Origin: Streptomyces albiflavescens | GTDB taxonomy: Bacteria > Actinomycetota > Actinomycetes > Streptomycetales > Streptomycetaceae | Reading direction: 5' to 3' | Assembly (NCBI RefSeq): GCF_014645835.1 | Contig: NZ_BMMM01000001.1 | Coordinates: 669,962 to 733,961, forward strand | Length of the DNA: 64,000 nucleotides | Part shown: piece after piece, positions 53,233 to 62,221 of the stretch | Layout: every line of letters begins with the position of its first letter | Position numbering within the stretch: position 1 is the first letter of the stretch | Made by a program: the position numbers and the translations under genes | Notes under the pieces: model-generated | What the model was told of the DNA's origin: nothing | The model's database searches: none | What the model saw: only the letters and a program-made list of their open reading frames with translations

Positions 53233-54027
53233 TCAGAAGACATTGAGCGCAGCCGCGCACCCCACCCCGCCCAGCAGCATGAACACCGGCATCAGCACCT
53301 TGAGCTCGACCCAGCTGCCGGCACGGAAGCGCATCGCCTTGGGCGGGCCGATCGGGTACCAGCGCTTGCGACCGACGGGGATGGGCCACAGGATCGGGCA
53401 GCCGGACACCGTCAGCGCGTCCCCGATGTCGTGCACGAGGGCACCCAGCACGATCGGGAGCCCGAGCCACAGGTATTCCTGGCCCGGCGCGGTGAACAGC
53501 CAGTCCGAGCCGTTGCCCGGCTTGTCCAGGACCCCGGCGAGGATCCAGGCGCTGGTCGCGGCCAGCAGCCAGACCAGGACATCGGCGCTGGAACCCCGGG
53601 TCGCCCGCCACAGCAGACCCTCGATGGCAAGCACCATGTGGACGAAGAGGATGGCCAGGACCGCCCACCGGCCGCCCGTGATCGCCACGACCGAGGTGCC
53701 CGCGCCGATCATCACCGCCCACAGCCAGGTGTGCGTCAGCGTGCGGTGGCCGCCGGAGCGTCGCGGGTCGCCCGGCTTCTTCGTCCCCTTGTAGACGGCG
53801 TACGAGAGCTTGTCGACGATCTCGCACAGGCCCCGCGAGAGCGGCCCGAAGGCGCGCGAGATGGTGGCCGCCTTGTGGTCCAGGTCCGGGGCGAGCGCGG
53901 CGCCCGCGCAGATCAGCGCGCCGACCAGGAGGACAGGCCAGGGCATGGTGTGGCCGGCCGCGGCGGCCGCCGCTCCGACGCCGAGCCAGGCCGCGGCTCC
54001 CGACAGTGAGTGTGCTGGTCCCATCAT
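53233..54027 (-). CDS. DUF457/YdjM-like membrane-bound metal-dependent hydrolase
   Basis: 264 aa from ATG 54027. N-terminal GPAHSLSGAAAWLGV and the APDLDHKAATISRAF and RSGGHRTLTHTWLW blocks carry the His/Asp residues of the DUF457 family. Several helices place it in the membrane. These proteins are predicted phospholipid- or metal-linked hydrolases without a proven reaction. The C-terminal WYPIGPPKAMRFRAGSWVEL is a cytosolic-type end. Divergent from the Ski2-like helicase. Confidence 0.85.
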   Translation of the reverse strand: MMGPAHSLSGAAAWLGVGAAAAAAGHTMPWPVLLVGALICAGAALAPDLDHKAATISRAFGPLSRGLCEIVDKLSYAVYKGTKKPGDPRRSGGHRTLTHTWLWAVMIGAGTSVVAITGGRWAVLAILFVHMVLAIEGLLWRATRGSSADVLVWLLAATSAWILAGVLDKPGNGSDWLFTAPGQEYLWLGLPIVLGALVHDIGDALTVSGCPILWPIPVGRKRWYPIGPPKAMRFRAGSWVELKVLMPVFMLLGGVGCAAALNVF

Positions 54028-54172
54028 GGCCGTTCCCCGCCCCATTCCTCTTGTACCGCTGTCCAGTTGCCCGTGTGCGCTGACGCTGCGTCGGCGCCAC
54101 AGCGTAGCTCCCGTGATCTTCCGACCAGCATCCGATTCCCCCATCGGGCGGGTTGACAGGCAAGATGGGGGC

Positions 54173-56686
54173 GTGACCCTTATCGATCAGCTGCCGCAGA
54201 CCGCAGATCCCGACGCCCTCTACGAAGCCTTCGAGTCGTGGGCCGGGGAACGCGGTCTCACCCTCTACCCGCATCAGGAGGAGGCGCTGATCGAGGTGGT
54301 CTCGGGTGCGAACGTGATCGTCTCGACGCCCACCGGCTCGGGCAAGAGCATGATCGCCGCGGGTGCGCACTTCGCGGCGCTCGCCCGTGACGAGGTCACC
54401 TTCTACACAGCACCGATCAAGGCACTCGTCTCGGAGAAGTTCTTCGAGCTGTGCAAGATCTTCGGCACCGAGAACGTCGGCATGCTCACCGGCGACGCCT
54501 CCGTGAACGCCGACGCCCCCGTGATCTGCTGCACCGCCGAGGTACTGGCGTCCATCGCCCTGCGGGACGGCAAGCACGCCGACGTCGGCCAGGTCGTGAT
54601 GGACGAGTTCCACTTCTACGCGGAGGCCGACCGCGGCTGGGCCTGGCAGATTCCGATCCTGGAACTGCCGCAGGCCCAGTTCATCCTGATGTCGGCGACG
54701 CTCGGCGACGTCTCGATGTTCGAGAAGGACCTGACCCGGCGCACCGGCCGCCCCACATCGGTGGTCCGCTCGGCGACCCGGCCCGTGCCTCTCTCCTACG
54801 AGTACATGCTGACTCCGCTCACCGAGACACTCACCGAACTGCTCGCGACCAAGCAGGCTCCCGTCTACATCGTGCACTTCACCCAGGCCCAGGCGGTGGA
54901 GCGGGCGCAGGCGCTGATGAGCATCAACATGTGCACCCGCGAGGAGAAGGACCAGATCGCCGAGCTGATCGGCAACTTCCGCTTCACCACCAAGTTCGGC
55001 CGCAACCTCTCCCGCTATGTGCGCCACGGAATCGGCGTGCACCACGCGGGCATGCTGCCCAAGTACCGCCGACTGGTGGAGAAACTGGCCCAGGCCGGAC
55101 TCCTGAAGGTGATCTGCGGCACGGACACACTCGGAGTCGGAGTCAACGTCCCCATCCGTACCGTGCTGTTCACGGCACTGACGAAGTACGACGGCAACCG
55201 GGTCCGGACACTGCGCGCCCGCGAGTTCCATCAGATCGCCGGCCGCGCCGGGCGAGCCGGATTCGACACGGCCGGCTTCGTCGTGTCGCAGGCGCCCGAG
55301 CACGTCATCGAGAACGAGAAGGCTCTCGCCAAGGCGGGCGACGACCCGAAGAAGCGCCGCAAGGTGGTGCGCAAGAAGGCTCCCGAGGGCTTCGTCGGCT
55401 GGACGGACAACACCTTCGAGAAGCTCATCGCCTCCGAGCCCGAGCCGCTGACCTCGCGCTTCCGCGTGACGCACACCATGCTGCTGTCGGTGATCGCCCG
55501 GCCCGGCAACGCCTTCGAGGCGATGCGGCATCTACTGGAAGACAACCACGAGCCGCGCAAGCAGCAGCTGCGCCACATCCGGCGGGCGATCGCGATCTAC
55601 CGCTCGCTCCTCGACGGCGGCATCGTCGAGAAGCTCGACGAACCGGACGCCACGGGCCGTATCGTGCGCCTCACTGTCGACCTCCAGCAGGACTTCGCGC
55701 TCAACCAGCCGCTGTCGACCTTCGCGCTCGCCGCGTTCGAGCTCCTGGATCCCGAATCCCCCTCGTACGCCCTCGACATGGTGTCCGTGGTCGAGTCCAC
55801 GCTGGACGATCCGCGGCAGATCCTCGCGGCCCAGCAGAACAAGGCGCGCGGCGAGGCCGTGGCCGCGATGAAGGCGGACGGCGTCGAGTACGAGGAGCGC
55901 ATGGAGCGGCTCCAGGACGTGTCGTACCCCAAGCCGCTGGAGGAGCTGCTCTTCCACGCGTACAACACCTACCGAAAGAGCCATCCGTGGGTCGGTGACC
56001 ATCCGCTGTCCCCGAAGTCCGTGATCCGTGACATGTACGAACGGGCCATGTCCTTCACGGAGTTCGTCTCCTTCTACGAGCTCGCCCGTACCGAGGGCAT
56101 TGTCCTGCGCTACCTCGCCAGCGCCTACAAGGCCCTTGAGCACACCGTCCCGGACGACCTCAAGTCCGAGGACCTGGAGGATCTGATCGCCTGGCTGGGC
56201 GAGATGGTGCGCCAGGTCGACTCCAGCCTCCTGGACGAGTGGGAGCAGCTCGCCAACCCCGAGGAGATGACGGCCGAGGAGGCCCAGGAGAAGGCCGACC
56301 AGGTCAAACCGGTCACCTCCAACGCCCGCGCCTTCCGCGTCCTCGTCCGCAACGCCATGTTCCGCCGCGTCGAGCTCGCCGCTCTCGACAACGTCGACGA
56401 ACTCGGCGAGATGGATGGCGACTCCGGCTGGGACGCCGACGCCTGGGGCGAGGCGATGGACAAGTACTGGGACGAGTACGAGGACCTCGGCACCGGGCCC
56501 GACGCCCGTGGTCCCAAGCTGCTGTCGATCGTGGAGGAGCCGCAGAACGGCCTGTGGCGCGTCCGTCAGACCTTCGCCGACCCGAACGGCGACCATGACT
56601 GGGGCATCAGCGCGGAGGTCGACCTCGCGGCCTCCGACGCGGAGGGGCGCGCCATCGTCAAGGTCACCGACGTCGGCCAGCTGTGA
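54173..56686 (+). CDS. Ski2-like DExH helicase with DUF3516
   Basis: 837 aa from GTG 54173. Motif I STPTGSGKS (51-59), DEFH (144-147), motif III MSATLGD, motif V CGTDTLGVGVNVPIRTVLF and motif VI QIAGRAGRAGFD show an active RNA or DNA helicase of the Ski2/Dob10 class. The C-terminal 450 residues match DUF3516, which accompanies these helicases in actinobacteria. The role is presumably in RNA turnover or ribosome processing. It ends 19 bp before the thioesterase start, so the two form an operon. Confidence 0.93.
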   Translation: MTLIDQLPQTADPDALYEAFESWAGERGLTLYPHQEEALIEVVSGANVIVSTPTGSGKSMIAAGAHFAALARDEVTFYTAPIKALVSEKFFELCKIFGTENVGMLTGDASVNADAPVICCTAEVLASIALRDGKHADVGQVVMDEFHFYAEADRGWAWQIPILELPQAQFILMSATLGDVSMFEKDLTRRTGRPTSVVRSATRPVPLSYEYMLTPLTETLTELLATKQAPVYIVHFTQAQAVERAQALMSINMCTREEKDQIAELIGNFRFTTKFGRNLSRYVRHGIGVHHAGMLPKYRRLVEKLAQAGLLKVICGTDTLGVGVNVPIRTVLFTALTKYDGNRVRTLRAREFHQIAGRAGRAGFDTAGFVVSQAPEHVIENEKALAKAGDDPKKRRKVVRKKAPEGFVGWTDNTFEKLIASEPEPLTSRFRVTHTMLLSVIARPGNAFEAMRHLLEDNHEPRKQQLRHIRRAIAIYRSLLDGGIVEKLDEPDATGRIVRLTVDLQQDFALNQPLSTFALAAFELLDPESPSYALDMVSVVESTLDDPRQILAAQQNKARGEAVAAMKADGVEYEERMERLQDVSYPKPLEELLFHAYNTYRKSHPWVGDHPLSPKSVIRDMYERAMSFTEFVSFYELARTEGIVLRYLASAYKALEHTVPDDLKSEDLEDLIAWLGEMVRQVDSSLLDEWEQLANPEEMTAEEAQEKADQVKPVTSNARAFRVLVRNAMFRRVELAALDNVDELGEMDGDSGWDADAWGEAMDKYWDEYEDLGTGPDARGPKLLSIVEEPQNGLWRVRQTFADPNGDHDWGISAEVDLAASDAEGRAIVKVTDVGQL

Positions 56687-56705
56687 GCACAGGAGAATCC
56701 CACAC

Positions 56706-57572
56706 ATGACGAACCCTGCCGAGAGGCTCGTCGACCTGCTCGACCTGGAGCAGATCGAGGTCAACATCTTCCGTGGCCGCAGCCCGCAGGAGTCACTCCA
56801 ACGCGTCTTCGGCGGCCAGGTGGCGGGCCAGGCGCTGGTCGCCGCCGGGCGCACCACCGAGGGCGACCGGCCGGTGCACTCGCTGCACGCGTACTTCCTG
56901 CGCCCGGGCCGACCGGGCGTGCCGATCGTGTACCAGGTCGAACGGGTCCGGGACGGGCGGTCGTTCACCACCCGCCGTGTCACCGCCGTGCAGCAGGGCC
57001 GCACGATCTTCAATCTGACCGCCTCCTTTCACAAGCCTGAGGTGGGGAGCTTCGAGCACCAGCTGCCGCCGGCCCGCGAGGTTCCGGACCCGGAGTCGCT
57101 GCCGACGGTGACGCAGGAGATCAAGGAGCATCTGGGCGCGCTCCCCGAGGCGTTGGAGCGCATGGCACGGCGCCAGCCGTTCGACATCCGCTATGTGGAC
57201 CGGCTGCGCTGGACGCCCGAGGAGACCAAGGACGCCGAGCCGCGCAGCGCGGTGTGGATGCGTGCCGTCGGACCGCTGGGCGACGACCCGCTCGTGCACA
57301 CCTGCGCCCTCACGTACGCGAGCGACATGACCCTCCTGGACGCCGTCCGCATCCCCGTGGAACCGCTGTGGGGTCCGCGGGGCTTCGACATGGCTTCGTT
57401 GGACCACGCCATGTGGTTCCACCGGCCGTTCCGCGCGGACGAGTGGTTCCTGTACGACCAGGAGTCCCCGATCGCGACGGGCGGACTCGGACTCGCCCGC
57501 GGACGGATCTACGACCTGAAGGGACGGCTGCTCGTCTCGGTCGTCCAGGAGGGACTGTTCCGGGCGCTGTAG
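56706..57572 (+). CDS. tesB: Acyl-CoA thioesterase II
   Basis: 288 aa, the normal length. It hydrolyses acyl-CoA esters to free acids and CoA. Double hot-dog fold signatures: IFRGRSPQESLQRVFGGQVA, SLHAYFLRPGRPGVPIVYQV, SFTTRRVTAVQQGRTIFN in the first half, DHAMWFHRPFRADEWFLYDQ and GRIYDLKGRLLVSVVQEGLF in the second. The catalytic Asp/Thr/Gln-type residues of TesB are in these blocks. AGGAG precedes the ATG. Co-transcribed with the helicase by position. Confidence 0.94.
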   Translation: MTNPAERLVDLLDLEQIEVNIFRGRSPQESLQRVFGGQVAGQALVAAGRTTEGDRPVHSLHAYFLRPGRPGVPIVYQVERVRDGRSFTTRRVTAVQQGRTIFNLTASFHKPEVGSFEHQLPPAREVPDPESLPTVTQEIKEHLGALPEALERMARRQPFDIRYVDRLRWTPEETKDAEPRSAVWMRAVGPLGDDPLVHTCALTYASDMTLLDAVRIPVEPLWGPRGFDMASLDHAMWFHRPFRADEWFLYDQESPIATGGLGLARGRIYDLKGRLLVSVVQEGLFRAL

Positions 57573-57630
57573 AGAAGTGCCCGGCCCTCCTCGGCGAGGT
57601 ATTGCGACGCTGCCGGGGACGGTCGGTCAG

Positions 57631-57910
57631 TCAGGCGTTGTGCTCCACCGTGGCCACATCTCGCAGTGTCGCTGTGGCGATGGCGGCGACCTCGCCGGTG
57701 AGCCGGTCGATCTCGGCCAGCGCCTGGCCGGTGCGTCGCCGCAGTGTGCGGGAGATCTGCTTCAGGCGGCGTCCTGCTGATCGGCCGCGGTCCCGGAAGC
57801 GGGTGCGCCTGGCGGCGCCGGTGGCCTTGATCCGCTGCGGCGTACGAGTGTGAGCAGCGTCGTTGGGTGCGGTACCGGGGAGGTCCGCGGGATTCGGCAG
57901 AAACGCCGCC
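57631..57910 (-). pseudogene. Transposase C-terminal fragment
   Basis: The minus frame ending at 57631 reads FRDRGRSAGRRLKQISRTLR, then RRTGQALAEIDRLTGEVAAI. The basic helical stretch with R-R-R-T-G-x-A-x-A-E and LTGE is typical of the linker region of streptomycete DDE-type transposases. The catalytic acidic residues and both ends are missing. It cannot be assigned to an IS family with certainty. Confidence 0.4.
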
Positions 57911-58019
57911 AGCTCAGCGAGTCCGCCTCGCGCCATCGACCGCCGGACCCTGACCCGGGTTCCCAGGCCACACGGCTTGACGGAGGAGCGCGGCGCGGCG
58001 GGCTTCAATCGGTCGAGAC

Positions 58020-58108
58020 AGTGTGCCTCGAGTCCGGGGGATGGTCCCGCGACCTCGCCGGGCGAGGCCGAGGTGATGCTCTGCTCCCCGCGCCCGTGGG
58101 GGAGGTTC
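58020..58108. CRISPR. Candidate degenerate type I-E-like repeat pair
   Basis: A unit beginning CTGCTCCCCGCGCCCGTGGGG (58081-58108) resembles Streptomyces type I-E repeats (CTGCTCCCCGCG..CGCGGGGATGG). A more decayed unit with GGGGGATGGTCC ends at 58047, giving a 61-bp period as in type I-E arrays. Only two units, both imperfect, no cas gene nearby. Could be chance in GC-rich DNA. Confidence 0.25.
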
Positions 58109-58323
58109 TTTTGGCTTTGTTCTCGACTTCCGGCAGCCACCAGGGTCTGTCGGCGGGGTTGGCCTTGGCGTCGTACCACTTGATGCATTACGAATGCCTC
58201 TGGCGGTGGCGAACGATGACGCTGCGGGTGCACGATGCAGCCGATCGCATCGATGTGCACGAGACCGTGCTCCGTGAGCGCACATCGCCGCCTGCGCACT
58301 GACTGACCTGGAGGGACCACAGC

Positions 58324-58605
58324 GTGATCATCTTTGGCACCAAGGGCTACCTGTATCAGCTCGCGATACTGACGCTGGTGTGCGGCCAGTGCGGCAATCC
58401 CTCCGCGCACACGCTCAGGAAGCGCGTCACGAAGTTCACGCTGTTCTTCGTTCCGCTGTTCCCGTTCTCGACGAAGTACGCGACGCAGTGCTCCTTCTGC
58501 GGCGCGGAGCAGAAAGTGACCAAGGAGCAGGCGGAGCAGCTGCTGGCGCAGCCCTCGAGCGGCCACGGCAGTCAGACGTTGGGGCAGCAGCCGTACCAGT
58601 CCTGA
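58324..58605 (+). CDS. Zinc-ribbon domain protein
   Basis: 93 aa from GTG 58324. Two CxxC pairs (CGQCGN at about 21-26 and CSFCGA at about 57-62) with a hydrophobic middle (FTLFFVPLFPFSTKYATQ) form the zinc-ribbon of a small actinobacterial family. Gln-rich tail. Role unknown; the fold suggests nucleic-acid or protein binding. The stop is followed by a CCCCGCG-CC-CGCGGGG hairpin that could terminate the transcript. Confidence 0.85.
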   Translation: MIIFGTKGYLYQLAILTLVCGQCGNPSAHTLRKRVTKFTLFFVPLFPFSTKYATQCSFCGAEQKVTKEQAEQLLAQPSSGHGSQTLGQQPYQS

Positions 58606-58621
58606 GCGGGTTCGTGCGCGC

Positions 58622-58709
58622 CTGCTCCCCGCGCCCGCGGGGATGGCCCGCCACGGTGCCCGCCGGTCCCCGTGTGCGGAACTGCTCCCTGCGTGTGCGG
58701 AGATACCCC
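58622..58709. CRISPR. Candidate degenerate type I-E-like repeat unit and hairpin
   Basis: 28 bp at 58622-58649 contain CCCCGCG-CC-CGCGGGG inside CTGCTCCCCGCG...GGGATGGCCC, almost the consensus of Streptomyces type I-E repeats. A second unit starting CTGCTCCCTGCGTGTGCGGA lies at 58682-58709. The spacer is 32 bp, giving a 60-bp period. No further unit follows. Alternatively the first unit is just the terminator of the zinc-ribbon gene. Confidence 0.35.
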
Positions 58710-58735
58710 TGGAGGGCCTTCGACGGCTACACCAC

Positions 58736-59197
58736 TCACGGGCTCTCTGCGGGCCAGAACTGGAGGACGTGTTCCTCTACCTCGTACACACCGATGAGGA
58801 GGCGGCCCTTCCAGTGGTAGGGGGGTTGGAGGCCGGACCGGTTGAACAGGTGCTCCGGCGGCATGGGGTCTTGGAACATGTCGTCGGAGTCAGTGCCAGT
58901 AGTGAAGCTGGCCGGGGTGTCGGTGGCGGTGCAGGCGAAGGTTTCGGTGTGAGTCCACTCCCCCGGCAGTGGCTCGGGTTCCTGGTCGTAGATGAGGAAG
59001 CTGATCTTGATCGGCTCCCACTCGGTGGATCCTGCGGTGATGGTGAGGCAGCTCTTGTTGTCGGTGACGGTCATGCGGGTGTGGGAGGTCATGGAGGGCA
59101 GGGCGATGCCCTCGGGTTCTCCCATTCCGATGACATAGAAGGCGTGGTTCAGGGTGGCCATTCCGGTGTACTCAACTACCGGCACGATCTCTGTCAT
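58736..59197 (-). CDS. Unknown small protein
   Basis: 153 aa from ATG 59197. No recognised domain, signal peptide or membrane helix. The sequence is beta-rich with several aromatic and Thr-rich segments (ADLNHAFYVIGMGEP-like start, SFLIYDQEPEPLPGEWTHTE, EHVLQFWPAESP end). It precedes a damaged secreted-protein gene on the same strand and could be its companion. No function is proposed. Confidence 0.6.
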   Translation of the reverse strand: MTEIVPVVEYTGMATLNHAFYVIGMGEPEGIALPSMTSHTRMTVTDNKSCLTITAGSTEWEPIKISFLIYDQEPEPLPGEWTHTETFACTATDTPASFTTGTDSDDMFQDPMPPEHLFNRSGLQPPYHWKGRLLIGVYEVEEHVLQFWPAESP

Positions 59198-59278
59198 AGG
59201 CGTTTCTTTCCTCCGTCATAGGGTCAGGCCCCTCGCGCCAAGGGGCGTGAGGGGCCTGCCGGTGTTGGGTTGGCGGTG

Positions 59279-59725
59279 TTACGCGCCAGCCTGCACGTAG
59301 AACTTGTCCCCCGGCAGGACGTGGTAGCGGCTGTAGAAAGTTCGGATGATGCCGCCCTGCTGGCGGTTCTCCTTCAACGGCACCCACCTGATAGACCGGT
59401 TGGGCGGGTTGTAAGTCCGAGATGCGTGCCGGATAGACGCAGCCTGCGCCGTACTGGCGGTCCTCGTCGTCGCAACGGTAGGTGGATCCGACGTAGGCGG
59501 TTTCACCGCTGGTGTGGCCGGGCTTCTTGAAATCGAATTCGTAGCGGGTGTGGCTGGAACGCGGGTGGCCCCTGCTGACGGTGAAGGTGTGGTCCGCCGA
59601 TCCGGTGTGGGCGGAGCCGTTCAGGGTGAACGGGGAGGCAAGGCCGCCGCCGACGTGGGCCTGGCAGCCGGAGCCGCAGGAGGGGTGGAAGGTGGTGCTG
59701 ATGCCGCCGGCGCTGCCGGTAAGCG
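59279..59725 (-). pseudogene. Frameshifted gene for a Cys-containing secreted-type protein
   Basis: From about 59720 the minus strand reads GISTTFHPSCGSGCQAHVGG, SHTRYEFDFKKPGHTSGETA, TYRCDDEDRQYGAGCVYPAR, then loses sense. One frame over it continues as TYNPPNRSIRWVPLKENRQQ and RYHVLPGDKFYVQAGA to a stop at 59279. Both parts fit a single protein with a shift near 59410-59425. The start is not visible. Cys-rich beta-type protein, perhaps extracellular. Family not recognised. Confidence 0.6.
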
Positions 59726-59970
59726 GACCAACACCTGCCGCAGTTCCGCGCGCTGCAGCGTCTGCTGGGCGTGCCGGTCACGGCACGCGGTCGTCACCGA
59801 GACGCTCGCCGCTGTCGGAGTCATCGCCGACCCCGTCGCCCCACGGGTCGACCAGCTCGCCAAGCCCAAGATCACCGAAGCTTCCCGTGCCGTGGCCGTG
59901 TCGAGTGGCTTCCGCCGCCCGTACCGCAGCCACGACCGGTGCACCGAGCGCTCCCTGGGCTCACCGCCCT
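59726..59970. other. Unassigned stretch
   Basis: No supported gene. A plus-strand phrase (VTETLAAVGVIADPVAPRVD) looks protein-like but has no start or family match; probably a remnant. Confidence 0.3.
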
Positions 59971-60384
59971 TCAGAGGTCTGCGGACGGTGACCCTTCCGG
60001 CTGCCGCGCGTCCACGCCCAGGTGCTCGCCGACCCGGTTCACGAGAAGCGTCATCTCATAGGCGACCTGGCCGATGTCGGCCTCCGCGGCGCTGAGGACG
60101 CACAGGCAGCTGCCGGCGCCCGCGGCGGTGACGAAGAGCACCGCATCGTCGAACTCGACCATTGTCTGGCGCACTTGACCCGCGCCGAAGTGACGGCCTG
60201 AGCCCTTGGCCAGGCTGTGCAGGCCCGACGAGATCGCGGCGAGGTGTTCGGCGTCCTCGCGCCGCAGCCCCGTGCTCGCGCCCGTCACCAGTCCGTCGTT
60301 GGACAGCACCAACGCGTGCCGTATGTGTTCGACCCGCTCGGTCAGGTCGTCCAGCAGCCAGCCGAGCCCCGTGTTCTGCGCCAT
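59971..60384 (-). CDS. Roadblock/LC7 protein, paralogue of CvnB
   Basis: 137 aa from ATG 60384. GWLLDDLTERVEHIRHALVL, then ASTGLRREDAEHLAA and the glycine-rich GSCLCVLSAA are the roadblock fold that regulates small GTPases. It is very like the CvnB-type protein at 62222-62659 (long stretches identical, such as STGLRREDAEHLAA), so it is a duplicate. It sits outside the conservon, beyond an F420-type oxidoreductase gene on the other strand. Confidence 0.92.
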   Translation of the reverse strand: MAQNTGLGWLLDDLTERVEHIRHALVLSNDGLVTGASTGLRREDAEHLAAISSGLHSLAKGSGRHFGAGQVRQTMVEFDDAVLFVTAAGAGSCLCVLSAAEADIGQVAYEMTLLVNRVGEHLGVDARQPEGSPSADL

Positions 60385-60478
60385 GTCCCGCTCTCCCCGT
60401 GTGTCCATCCCCCTGGCCGGAGGATCTGACCAGCCAGCCTTCCCCACAGCCGCCCTCCGGGCAAGGAGGATGGTCGGC

Positions 60479-60907
60479 ATGGCACAGAAGATGACCGACG
60501 AGCAATGGCGGGCGTTCGTCTCGCACGGCACCCGCACCGGAAAGCTGTCCACTGTCCGAGCCGACGGAAGTCCGCATGTGACGCCGATCTGGTTTCTGCT
60601 GGACGGCGACGACGTGGTCTTCAACACCGCTAAGGAGAGCGTCAAGGGACGGAACCTGGCCCGGGACGGCCGGGTCGCGCTGTGCGTGGACGACGACCGG
60701 CCGCCGTTCGATTTCGTCATGCTTGAGGGACGGGCGACGCTGTCCGAGGAACTCGACGAACTGCGGCACTGGGCCGCTCGAATCGGGGCCCGCTACATGG
60801 GAGAGGAGCGTGCCGAGGAGTTCGGGAAACGCAACGGGGTTCCTGGTGAACTCCTCGTACGCGTACGGGTCGAGAAGGTCCTGGCCTACGCCTCCGTGGC
60901 CGACTGA
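60479..60907 (+). CDS. PPOX-class F420-dependent oxidoreductase
   Basis: 142 aa. The start ATG 60479 has AAGGAGG 10 nt upstream; the in-frame ATG at 60470 is too close to it. Split-barrel flavin/F420-fold: VSHGTRTGKLSTVRADGSPH, VTPIWFLLDGDDVVFNTAKE, KGRNLARDGRVALCVDDDR. Related proteins reduce substrates with coenzyme F420. It lies between the roadblock duplicate and the conservon, divergent from the former. Confidence 0.9.
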   Translation: MAQKMTDEQWRAFVSHGTRTGKLSTVRADGSPHVTPIWFLLDGDDVVFNTAKESVKGRNLARDGRVALCVDDDRPPFDFVMLEGRATLSEELDELRHWAARIGARYMGEERAEEFGKRNGVPGELLVRVRVEKVLAYASVAD

Positions 60908-60960
60908 GCGCATCGGCCTCGACGGGAGCGGCCACTGCCCCCGTGAGGTCGCTCCTCATA

Positions 60961-61566
60961 TCAGCCGACGGAGTCGAGCAGCCGGGCGGTGTGCACCCGC
61001 CCGGCGTACTCGACGAGACGAATCAGCACCTCCTTCCCGGAGTCGCGGTCACGTGCGTCGCAGAGCACCACGGGCGTGCCCCGGTCGAGGTCGAGGGCGC
61101 GCGACACGTCCTGGGCGCCGTAGGCGCGGGCGCCCGCGAAGCAGTTGACGGCCACCACGAACGGGATGTGCCGGTGCTCGAAGTAGTCCACCGCGGGGAA
61201 GCAGTCCTCGAGCCGCCGGGTGTCCGCGAGGACGACGGCTCCGAGGGCGCCCTGCGACAGCTCGTCCCACAGGAACCAGAACCGGTCCTGCCCCGGGGTT
61301 CCGAACAGGTAGAGCGAGAGGCCGGACCTGATGGTGATGCGTCCGAAGTCCATGGCGACGGTCGTCGTGACCTTCTGATCCACGCCGTCGGTGTCGTCCA
61401 CCGACTGCCCCGCCTCGCTGAGCAGTTCCTCGGTACGCAACGGCCTGATCTCACTGACCGCGCCCACCAGGGTGGTCTTGCCCACGCCGAATCCGCCGGC
61501 GACCAGTATCTTCAATGCCAGGGCGGTCATCTCGCCACCCGAGGCGTCGGGGTTCTCGGAGACCAT
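60961..61566 (-). CDS. cvnD: Conservon small GTPase CvnD
   Basis: 201 aa. P-loop VAGGFGVGKTTLVGAVSEI, switch region TTTVAMDFGRITI, G3 FGTPGQDRFWFLW and G4-like VNCF are the Ras-like GTPase signature of conservon proteins. It cycles with the roadblock protein and receives signals from the membrane kinase. Unlike usual conservons, it does not overlap the DUF742 gene but is separated by 240 bp holding two 21-bp direct repeats, so it may have its own promoter. Confidence 0.93.
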   Translation of the reverse strand: MVSENPDASGGEMTALALKILVAGGFGVGKTTLVGAVSEIRPLRTEELLSEAGQSVDDTDGVDQKVTTTVAMDFGRITIRSGLSLYLFGTPGQDRFWFLWDELSQGALGAVVLADTRRLEDCFPAVDYFEHRHIPFVVAVNCFAGARAYGAQDVSRALDLDRGTPVVLCDARDRDSGKEVLIRLVEYAGRVHTARLLDSVG

Positions 61567-61601
61567 CGATCACTTCTCTCGGGAGTGCCGACAACGGTCG
61601 A

Positions 61602-61668
61602 CGTCGGTACATCTGTGCGGGACGTGCGTCCTATGTGGGCGGGTGTGCGTCGGTACATCTGTGCGGGA
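61602..61668. repeat. Pair of 21-bp exact direct repeats between cvnC and cvnD
   Basis: Identical 21-bp words at 61602-61622 and 61648-61668, start to start 46 bp (beginning CGTCGGTACATC and ending TGTGCGGGA). They lie 36-102 bp upstream of the cvnD start, as tandem binding sites or a duplicated leader could. No gene in the 240-bp gap. Confidence 0.85.
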
Positions 61669-61806
61669 GTGCGAAGTCAGCATCATGACAACTGCGGCTC
61701 CTACTCGAGGGATTGGACCGCAATGTGACCGTTCTGACCGACTCCTGCCCAATCCGTGCCCGGAGGTGGGCACAAAGAGGTCCAAGGACAAACCGAGGTG
61801 ATTCAT

Positions 61807-62202
61807 CTAGAGCGCCCTCAGTCCCTCGATCACCTCACGGAGAATCCGCTCGTCGGGCAGTTGTGCGGGCGGTACGGGGCGGCTGACGGTGACGCAGCCC
61901 ATTTCCAGGAGGTCACCGAGGAGCACCCTGACCACGCCCACCGGCAGGTCGGCGTCCGCGGCCAGTTCGGCCACCGACTGCGTCTCGATACGGCACAGTT
62001 CGATCAGTGCCCGGTGTTCCGGTCCGAGCGAGGTGTCGTCGTCGACGCCGGGTGCGCCCGCGTCGAGCGTGACCAGGGCGATCAGGTCGAAGCGCACCCC
62101 GGTGGGGCCGGGTTTGGTGCGCCCACCCGTCATCGCGTAGGGGCGGACGAGTGGTCCGGCCTCGTTGTCGTACCACTGGCTGCCCGGCGTGTCCTCGATC
62201 AT
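61807..62202 (-). CDS. cvnC: Conservon DUF742 protein CvnC
   Basis: 131 aa from ATG 62202 (GTG 62208 possible). Winged-helix-like DUF742: GPLVRPYAMTGGRTKPGPTG, RALIELCRIETQSVAELAAD, PVGVVRVLLGDLLEMG. It binds DNA or links the kinase to the GTPase; the biochemical role is not settled. The start lies 19 bp after the cvnB stop, as in other conservons. Confidence 0.92.
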   Translation of the reverse strand: MIEDTPGSQWYDNEAGPLVRPYAMTGGRTKPGPTGVRFDLIALVTLDAGAPGVDDDTSLGPEHRALIELCRIETQSVAELAADADLPVGVVRVLLGDLLEMGCVTVSRPVPPAQLPDERILREVIEGLRAL

Positions 62203-62221
62203 CTGCACCGACCGTCCCCGG

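Noticed and set aside
54153..54175. TTGACA as a promoter -35 box before the Ski2-like helicase
   Set aside because: It lies only 14 bp from the GTG start, leaving no space for a -10 and leader.
52703..55531. Very long minus-strand frame (over 900 codons)
   Set aside because: It is antisense to the helicase and includes the heptanucleotide repeat; no domain is visible, and the plus strand codes an intact helicase.
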